Source: Candidatus Accumulibacter regalis (GTDB lineage: Bacteria > Pseudomonadota > Gammaproteobacteria > Burkholderiales > Rhodocyclaceae). Taken from it: DNA of 64,000 bases. The notes beneath the pieces were generated by a model, which saw only the letters and a list, made by a program, of their open reading frames with translations, made no database searches and was not told the origin of the DNA. Location of the stretch: assembly GCA_000585075.1 (NCBI GenBank), contig JEMY01000008.1, forward strand, positions 1 to 64,000, in the 5' to 3' direction. Positions 58,437 through 64,000 of this stretch are shown here, one piece after another (positions within the stretch are counted from its first letter, which is position 1; each line of letters starts with the position of its first letter). A program made the translations under genes and the position numbers.

Positions 58437-58925
58437 TTAGGCGTCTTTCTTTGAAAGCGAGGCCGCCGAGCTTGCGATTCGGGCGCTTGCGTCACGGGCC
58501 ACCTTAGCGTTGGCGGCAGTCATGTCGGTAATCTGCTGCGCAAAGCCCTTGAACTGTTCGAAGCCCTTGAGCCAGCCCGCGCTGGGGTTTCCACCCTCGC
58601 CATGGGGAGAGAAGTAGGAACCGACGAGATTGGTCACCTCTTTCTGCGTTTCGGCGGCTATCGCCTGCACGCCCTTGAGGTATTCGGTGGCGTTGTTGCT
58701 CGCTGTCTCGGCCGCACCGGCCAGTAGCTTCGACGGATTCTTCACGTCTTTGCTCTGGCTCAAGGAGCCGACGGCGACGGTACCGCCCTCCAATGCAGCG
58801 CGAGTCGCATTCAGGTTCAGGGTAGCCAGACGTTCAAGGTTGGAAAATGCCAGCTTCGACAAAGTCATGAAGGCATTGGTGTTGATCTCGGCGGTGGCGG
58901 TCAGGTTCGGGCTGGTAGGTAGCAT
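58437..58925 (-). CDS. phaP: Phasin family protein
   Basis: The 162-residue protein is helical and shows the phasin pattern (NTNAFMTLSKLAFSNLERLA at 16-35, then EYLKGVQAIAAETQKEVTNL near 85 and DMTAANAKVARDA near 135). Phasins coat polyhydroxyalkanoate granules. A regulon palindrome 128 bases upstream suggests it shares control with the nearby stress genes. Confidence 0.88.
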   Translation of the reverse strand: MLPTSPNLTATAEINTNAFMTLSKLAFSNLERLATLNLNATRAALEGGTVAVGSLSQSKDVKNPSKLLAGAAETASNNATEYLKGVQAIAAETQKEVTNLVGSYFSPHGEGGNPSAGWLKGFEQFKGFAQQITDMTAANAKVARDASARIASSAASLSKKDA

Positions 58926-59052
58926 GTGTTACTCCTTTGGGGAATGAAAACAGGGATTCAGCGGTACGGATATGCCAATCCAGAACAGTGATTCAGGCAT
59001 GCACGAACTTCGAATCCAAAGTGCAGCTTGGGCGAAAAATTCCACAAACACT

Positions 59053-59066
59053 GTTCGCTGCCGTAC
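59053..59066 (-). promoter_or_regulatory. Regulon palindrome (site K)
   Basis: On the minus strand GTACGGCAGCGAAC, preceded by GCTAT and followed by AGTG. One half-site is changed. It points to the phasin gene. Confidence 0.5.
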
Positions 59067-59128
59067 ATAGCGCCAGACTTTTCATTCCTTCTTCGCTGCC
59101 CGGGCGATATCGGCAGCGATCGCGTCCA

Positions 59129-60418
59129 TCAGCCCGCTCGCCAGAAGCGGTTCATCAGGGGCTTGACGCTGGCGCCGTGGACGAGGATCGACATCGTGAT
59201 GACGATCAGGGTCATGTGGATGAGCTCCAGCGCCACATCTTCCGGGAGACCGTGTTCAATGGCGTACACGAGATAGTAGAGCGAGCCGATCCCACGCACC
59301 CCGAACCAGCCCACCATGCCGCGAACGCGCGCTGGCGTGCGCGAGCCCAGCAGCCCGATGCCCACGCTGAGCGGGCGTGCGACGAGGAACAGGAAGAGGG
59401 CGAGGCTCACCGCGCGCCAACTCCACGAATCGAGGAACAGCGAGCCCCCGACGAGCAGGATCAGCAGCAGTTCCGAGATCCGCTCAAGATGCTCCTTGAA
59501 GACCAGTGACCCTTGGCTGACCGTCGCCACCGGATCGCCGCCCCCTGACGTAGCGACCGGGTCGTGCCCGGCAAGCCCTTTTTCCAGGTTGTCGGCCCGG
59601 GCGTTGATCAGCCTGACTTCGGTCTGTCGAAGCGAGACGGCCGCGAAGAATACGGCAAGGAAGCCCCAAGCATTGACCAGTTCGCTGACCCCGTAAACGA
59701 CGCCGATCAGTCCCAGGCCCAGGAAATCGTCCATGAGCTCGTGGTCGAAACGTCTGCTGCGCAGAGTCCAGCCGAGCCGGCCGAGAGCGGAACCGAGGAC
59801 AACGCCGATCGCGATCCCGGCTACGGTCGCCCACAAGACATCCACGAGCGCCCAGCGCAGGCCGAATTCGCCAAGGTCGTGCAAACCGAGCAAACCCAGG
59901 CCGAGCATCACGAACGGGAAGGCGCTGCCGTCGTTCATGCCGGCTTCGCAGGTGAGATCGAAGCGCAGGCGGTCGCGGTCGCCGGGATGACGGATCTGGA
60001 CGTCGGTGGCGAGGACCGGATCCGTTGGCGCCACGATGGCGCCGAGAAGAACCGAGGCGCCGAGGGACAGCCCGAGCACGAAGTGGGCAAAGGCGGCAAC
60101 CATGGCCACCGTGAGTGCCATCGATGCCGATGCCAGAAGCAGGGGTGTGCGCCAGCGATCGAGCCGCATCGGGGCAGGCATCTTGACGCCGGCGGCGAAT
60201 AGCGAAATCAGCACCGCCACTTCGGTCAGCACTTCCAGCAGTGCCGATTCTCGGAGCGGGTTGAAGTGAAAGGCGTTGAGCAGCGTCGGCCCGACGACCA
60301 GGCCAATCGACAGATAGATGATCGCCGAGGTGACCGGTAGACGCTTGATGAACGACGGGGTCAGACCCATGACGAGCAACAGCCCGCCCACCAGCAGGAA
60401 CCACAGTGCTCCCGTCAT
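59129..60418 (-). CDS. CPA1-type cation/proton antiporter
   Basis: The 429-residue protein has 12-13 TM segments. VLLGAIVAPTDPVLATDVQI (family motif with Asp), CEAGMNDGSAFPFVMLGLGL (the ND of the ion site) and WFGVRGIGSLYYLVYAI (conserved Arg) identify it as a sodium or potassium/proton exchanger. A soluble loop near 280-305 is specific to this group. ATG 60418 follows GGGGGAAG. It lies downstream of the transglutaminase-like gene on the same strand. Confidence 0.92.
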   Translation of the reverse strand: MTGALWFLLVGGLLLVMGLTPSFIKRLPVTSAIIYLSIGLVVGPTLLNAFHFNPLRESALLEVLTEVAVLISLFAAGVKMPAPMRLDRWRTPLLLASASMALTVAMVAAFAHFVLGLSLGASVLLGAIVAPTDPVLATDVQIRHPGDRDRLRFDLTCEAGMNDGSAFPFVMLGLGLLGLHDLGEFGLRWALVDVLWATVAGIAIGVVLGSALGRLGWTLRSRRFDHELMDDFLGLGLIGVVYGVSELVNAWGFLAVFFAAVSLRQTEVRLINARADNLEKGLAGHDPVATSGGGDPVATVSQGSLVFKEHLERISELLLILLVGGSLFLDSWSWRAVSLALFLFLVARPLSVGIGLLGSRTPARVRGMVGWFGVRGIGSLYYLVYAIEHGLPEDVALELIHMTLIVITMSILVHGASVKPLMNRFWRAG

Positions 60419-60530
60419 TGCCGCTTCCCCCTCTTGAATGTCGCGAATGCAGTGCTGCACCTTCCAGTCCCTGCCGGCGGACGGGGCAGGTCAACGATAC
60501 GATGCCAGACATGGCTGCGCCGTCCTTCCA

Positions 60531-61389
60531 CTAGGCCGTGGACACTTCGTCGGTGCGCACGAGAAAGCTCTTGAGGACGCTCTGGCCGAAGGTCGTGACC
60601 ATCGCGACATCGGCGGCGTCGCGGCCGCGGGCCATGAACGATGCGTCCGATGCGAGGAACGTTGCTGCGCGCGTCGAAGGGGTACCAGCGGCCGCCGAGA
60701 TAGACGTCGAACCAGCCGGAGAAGTCCATCGGACCGGGCCCCGGCGTGATCCCGATGTCGCCCAGATAGCCGGTGCAGTAGCGGGCCGGTATGTTCATGC
60801 AGCGGCAGAAGGTGATGGCCAGATGAGCGTAGTCGCGGCAAACGCCGGCGCGCTCGTTGTAGGTCTCCCAGGCCGTCTTGGTCGGGCGTGCGAACTGGTA
60901 GCCGAAGCGGATGCGCTGGCGGACGAAATCGCAGATCGCCTGCACGCGTGCCGAGCCGGGCGGCGTGTGCGCGAACAGACGCCATGCCTCGGCGGACAGT
61001 CGATCGGTTTCGCAATAGCGGCTGCCGAGCAGAAAGACCAGCGTCTCTTCCGGCAGATCCTGGAGGGCGATCTGTTGCGCCTGCGCAGCGACGTCGTCCA
61101 CCCGGCCCCCATCGTGAACGACGCCGTCGGCAAAGATACGGATGTCGCCGATCGGCGCGACGATTCGGCTACACCAGTTTCCGAAGCCGTCGCGACAGGC
61201 AACCAGTGCTACCCCGGGATCGGTCATCAGGTGGGCAGGCACCACGGCGTCGTTCAGCCGACTGTTCAAGCGAGCCTGCCAGCCGTGAAAGAGGTCGACG
61301 TAGGCGGTGGGGATGCGGTTGCCACCATGCTCGCAGGTCACGACATGGAAGTCGCTCTGGCGCTCCGGAGTGCTGGCTGGTGACCGCAA
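60531..61389 (-). pseudogene. Transglutaminase-like protein, frameshifted, with foreign N-terminus
   Basis: Residues from about 60 match bacterial transglutaminase-like cysteine proteases: FGNWCSRIVAPIGDIRIFAD, LLGSRYCETDRLS, NERAGVCRDYAHLAITFCRC (catalytic Cys), YLGDIGITPGPGPMDFSGWF. Near 60637 an extra T shifts the frame; the expected end VMARGRDAADVAMVTTFGQS up to 60531 is in the next frame. The first 35 residues (VVTCEHGGNRIPTAYVDLFH) resemble N-formylglutamate amidohydrolase, so the gene looks chimeric. The TTG at 61389 is the only visible start. Confidence 0.75.
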
Positions 61390-61659
61390 GAGATCACCAG
61401 ACCCGTTCTGGAAGTACTCGAAACACCCGGCGTGTGCCCTTGCTCCGGCGCTGGTGCCAGGAGGTGAAGTTCAGCAGGGATGCGGAAGACGCGTTGCCCG
61501 TCGCCGGGGAAGTGCCCGCCGACGATGCGCGATGCGTTGAAGCTGATGTCACTCGCTGCGAGGAAGGGAGCATAGCGCCACGCCTATGAGCACAGGAAAC
61601 GAAACAGCCGCCATTGGCGGCCGCTTCGTCAAAGCGATGGGCAGGTATGCCCATTGGGG

Positions 61660-61863
61660 CTACGGTTTCAAGGCGTCCTTGACCGCGTCCCTGGCGTCCT
61701 TGAGGTTCTCTTTCAGGTCGCCGACATGTTCCTGCACTTTGCCTTCAGCCTGGTTTTTCAGTCCCTTTGCCTGTTGCTCAGTGCTGCCTACCAGTTTGCC
61801 GGCCTTTTCCTGAATCTTGCCGCCCAGGTCTTTCGCCGCGCCCTTGACTTGATCTTTGTTCAT
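61660..61863 (-). CDS. CsbD family protein (UPF0337)
   Basis: The 67-residue protein MNKDQVKGAAKDLGGKIQEK and onward (KLVGSTEQQAKGLKNQAEGK) is a typical CsbD stress protein, closer to the canonical family than the other two. It is all hydrophilic helix. A palindrome lies 135 bases upstream. Confidence 0.9.
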   Translation of the reverse strand: MNKDQVKGAAKDLGGKIQEKAGKLVGSTEQQAKGLKNQAEGKVQEHVGDLKENLKDARDAVKDALKP

Positions 61864-61997
61864 CGTGAACTCCTGACTTATGGCTGATACGTCGGATAGT
61901 CGAGCCCGCTACGGTTCGTCCTGCGACTCCTGGTCATCAAACAGGCGATGCCCGGTGTCGATGCAGGGACTCTAATATCGAACGGGGGTCAGGTTCT

Positions 61998-62011
61998 GTG
62001 CGCTAGCCGAC
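61998..62011 (-). promoter_or_regulatory. Regulon palindrome (site J)
   Basis: On the minus strand GTCGGCTAGCGCAC is followed by AGAACC. It points to the CsbD gene at 61863. Confidence 0.6.
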
Positions 62012-62169
62012 ATAGGCGCCTGCGCGGGTGTCGGTGCCCACCTGTGCTGTGCAAGGGACATGGTCATGATCGGCTGCTTTGGAAGTGTATGGTCGGAGCC
62101 TTCTGCCGGTGCCTGCGCTGCTCGCGCGGGCAATGGATCCGGGGAATGTCGTGCTCCCCGGTGCATGAA

Positions 62170-62241
62170 TCAACGCCGGCCCACCATGATGCCGACGGCG
62201 AGCCCCAGCGCCGCGGAAAGCACGACGACTTTCCAGGGGTT
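62170..62241 (-). pseudogene. C-terminal fragment of a DUF883/ElaB-YqjD protein
   Basis: The last 23 codons, NPWKVVVLSAALGLAVGIMV then GRR and stop, are the C-terminal membrane anchor typical of ElaB/YqjD/DUF883 proteins (NPWKxV...GxLLGRR). The preceding codons are unrelated, so the rest of the gene was lost, probably when the IS3-type sequence at 62285 inserted. Confidence 0.65.
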
Positions 62242-62284
62242 CGGACACCTCGATAGGGGGATGATCCACCTTTGGAGGGAATTG

Positions 62285-62415
62285 ATGAGCCAAAAACCCA
62301 AGGCCTTCGACCCGAGCATCAAGCGGCAGGTCGTTCACCTGATCGAAGACCAAGGACTGAGCGTGGCGCAGTTTGCGGCAGAGCAGTCCGGGCAGGCCGA
62401 CATCGACCGACTCAC
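62285..62415 (+). pseudogene. IS3-type transposase OrfA fragment
   Basis: After TTGGAGGGA the frame reads MSQKPKAFDPSIKRQVVHLI then EDQGLSVAQ, the start of IS3-family OrfA (helix-turn-helix). The similarity ends after about 40 residues and no OrfB or further helix is present. Confidence 0.55.
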
Positions 62416-62604
62416 GATGATCGGGGATAAGGGGTGGCAGCGCGGCAAGGGGTTCCGGTCATGGAAGCCAAAACTCCGAATCCAGGGCGCCCGAACCGAA
62501 ACCGGGAGCGAAGGCAGCTTCTGCTGCGCGGGCCGAGCCGGGTTCCCGATAGCCGCGGCCAGCCCATCACGGCCCTCGTCGACCGTGCGCGAGTGCGGCT
62601 CTGC

Positions 62605-62618
62605 GTACGCTAGCGTAC
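62605..62618 (+). promoter_or_regulatory. Regulon palindrome, perfect copy (site F)
   Basis: GTACGCTAGCGTAC is a perfect 14-bp palindrome, followed by AGACTGCGCCGGG. It is 208 bases before the CsbD-like gene at 62826, the same distance as site E to its csbD gene. Confidence 0.85.
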
Positions 62619-62825
62619 AGACTGCGCCGGGTCATGCGCCCAAGCTGCAGTCACATCTGGCGTTTCCTGGTAATCCGTCCACTGGTGAACGTGGTCGGTG
62701 CATCGACTCCTCCACTTCCTCCGTCTGTCGCCATGTGCGGAGCGTTGGTGGCGAAAAACCGGCGGCAACAAAGGATGTCCGATTGGCAATTCCGCCGTTC
62801 GGGTTACGAACACAAGGAGCTTGAA

Positions 62826-63185
62826 ATGAACTGGGATATCGTCGCAGGGAACTGGAAGCAGTTCAAGGGCAAGGTAAAAGCGCAGTGGGGCAAGCTCACC
62901 GACGAGCAACTGACGGTGATTGCCGGCAAGCGGGCCGAACTCTCGGGCAGGATTCAGGAGGTCTACGGCTTCACCAGGGACAAGGCCGATACGCAGATCA
63001 AACGCTTCGAAAAACGCAACAGGGACTACCAACCTGTGATTGCCGGCAAGCGGGCCGAGCTCTCGGACAAGATCCAGGAGATCTACGGCATCACCCAGGA
63101 AAAAGCCGACGCGCAGATCAGACGCTTCGAAAAGCGCAACAAGGACTACCAATTGTCGGATTACCCACTGCCGAACGCCTCCTGA
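62826..63185 (+). CDS. CsbD family protein with internal duplication, copy 2
   Basis: The 119-residue protein starts NWDIVAGNWKQFKGKVKAQW like the copy at 56012. The second half of the CsbD domain occurs twice: VIAGKRAELSGRIQEVYGFT with KADTQIKRFEKRNRDYQ, then VIAGKRAELSDKIQEIYGIT with KADAQIRRFEKRNKDYQ. The tail LSDYPLPNAS is unique. AAGGAG precedes the ATG. Confidence 0.88.
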   Translation: MNWDIVAGNWKQFKGKVKAQWGKLTDEQLTVIAGKRAELSGRIQEVYGFTRDKADTQIKRFEKRNRDYQPVIAGKRAELSDKIQEIYGITQEKADAQIRRFEKRNKDYQLSDYPLPNAS

Positions 63186-63267
63186 TCAGATTGCCGCAAT
63201 GCGCAGCTCGGCGCCGCGCACTGCGTCAGGATCGCCGAGGCGGGGGCTTTCGTAAAGGACCCACATC

Positions 63268-63438
63268 ATGACCAGCTATAGACGCTTCATCGGTGTCATG
63301 CCGCCGCCTCCGCTCAAGGGCGCTGCGACGCCTCCTGCGGGCTTCGCCCCGCTTATCGTCGACGCGCCGCGCAGAGAAGCGAAAAGGCGGCACGAGGCAG
63401 CTGCCGTCGACTGCACTGCGGAAGGCGGCCGGGCGTGA
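63268..63438 (+). CDS. Possible 56-residue protein
   Basis: MTSYRRFIGVMPPPPLKGAA starts after AAAGGA and runs to a TGA at 63436. It is Pro/Ala-rich with a charged end (APRREAKRRHEAAAVDC). No family recognised; the ribosome site and position between two stress genes are the only support. Confidence 0.35.
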   Translation: MTSYRRFIGVMPPPPLKGAATPPAGFAPLIVDAPRREAKRRHEAAAVDCTAEGGRA

Positions 63439-63482
63439 CATCACCCCGCCGCGCGCAGGGATGGCCTCCCGCACTAACTAAT

Positions 63483-63496
63483 GTGCGCCACCGTAC
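63483..63496 (+). promoter_or_regulatory. Regulon palindrome (site I)
   Basis: GTGCGCCACCGTAC followed by AGACC, 232 bases before the YmgE-like gene at 63728. Confidence 0.65.
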
Positions 63497-63727
63497 AGAC
63501 CGAATTGTGCATTTTGAATACGCTGCTGCTGAGCATTCGACCCAGTGGGTGAGCCGCGCAGCAGCAGGTTCGCGTGTCGGTTGGGGAAACGCCTTCGCGG
63601 CGGGCGTCATACGGTCGCACGGCTGATAAGCGCGCGAGCGGGTGGGGCGATGTGGCAGCGATGGTCGGGCCCTGCCGCGTGATACTGAATAGCCGAGGCC
63701 CGAAAGCTGCAGATACAGGAGGCAATC

Positions 63728-63982
63728 ATGTCCTTAGTCGCATGGATCGTACTTGGGCTCATCGCCGGGTTCATCGCCAGCAAGATGGTGAGTGGCACCG
63801 GGCAGGGTGCCGTCATGGACATCGTGCTCGGTGTTGTCGGCGCAGTCATCGGCGGCTGGCTCTTCAATACCTTCGGGATGGCCGGTGTAAGCGGATTCAA
63901 TCTTTACAGCCTGCTGGTGGCCGTCGTCGGCGCAAGCGTGCTGTTGCTGGTGTACCACGCGCTTTCGCGCGGCCTTCGCTAG
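63728..63982 (+). CDS. GlsB/YeaQ/YmgE-family membrane protein, copy 2
   Basis: The 84-residue protein (MSLVAWIVLGLIAGFIASKM, GTGQGAVMDIVLGVVGAVIG, WLFNTFGM) is the transglycosylase-associated family and closely related to the gene at 56364. Three TM segments. AGATACAGGAGGCAATC precedes the ATG as in the other copy. The family responds to envelope or acid stress in other bacteria. Confidence 0.92.
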   Translation: MSLVAWIVLGLIAGFIASKMVSGTGQGAVMDIVLGVVGAVIGGWLFNTFGMAGVSGFNLYSLLVAVVGASVLLLVYHALSRGLR

Positions 63983-64000
63983 GCCGAAAGTCCGAGCGAA

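Noticed and set aside
53202-63496. The shared palindromes as LexA (SOS) boxes
   Set aside because: CTGT and ACAG occur in some copies but are separated by 10 bases rather than 8, CTGT is not conserved in most copies, and the downstream genes are not SOS genes.

Overview
The window is GC-rich bacterial chromosome. PEP-CTERM type sorting tails, a phasin, ETF and acyl-CoA genes, acetoacetyl-CoA synthetase, group II introns and many toxin-antitoxin pairs suggest a betaproteobacterium, most likely a Rhodocyclales relative such as Candidatus Accumulibacter. This is inferred from gene content alone.

Positions 170-23220 are an integration hotspot at a tRNA-Asn gene. The last 46 bases of the tRNA recur exactly at 17107 and 23120. 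The first interval (about 16.9 kb) looks like a phage satellite: tyrosine integrase, HigBA, an AlpA-like regulator, a DUF1376 protein, a helicase, a primase and a small terminase subunit form a leftward cluster, with repressor-like genes and cargo beyond, and no capsid, portal, large terminase or tail genes. The second interval (about 6 kb) holds a DUF4236 protein, a group II intron, a PEP-CTERM beta-propeller protein and a second intron cut off at the att junction.

Positions 23700-30400 are transposon debris: an integrase fragment, a Tn3-family transposon with a HigBA-like pair and a frameshifted transposase, and a second Tn3 relic with a PIN/ribbon-helix-helix pair.

Positions 30500-50200 are mostly ordinary chromosome: a membrane protein, a DGTSNTI-repeat exported protein, a thioredoxin-like protein, an HD-GYP protein, glycerol kinase, a ParDE-like pair, then a TetR regulator facing etfBA, acyl-CoA dehydrogenase, thioesterase and acetoacetyl-CoA synthetase (fatty acid and ketone-body use), a PAS-GGDEF protein, and a LysR/MFS divergent pair.

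Positions 50300-64000 are a cluster of small stress- and envelope-type genes (entericidin-like and glycine-zipper lipoproteins, three CsbD proteins, two YmgE/GlsB-type proteins, a phasin, a coiled-coil protein, a 24-residue membrane peptide) around two paralogous Crp/Fnr regulators. At least ten of these genes are preceded by the same oriented palindrome, GTRCGCYRSCGYAC followed by AGA, about 100-230 bases before the start codon. This looks like one local regulon. A 127-bp inverted-repeat element of MITE type occurs three times between 36 and 58 kb.
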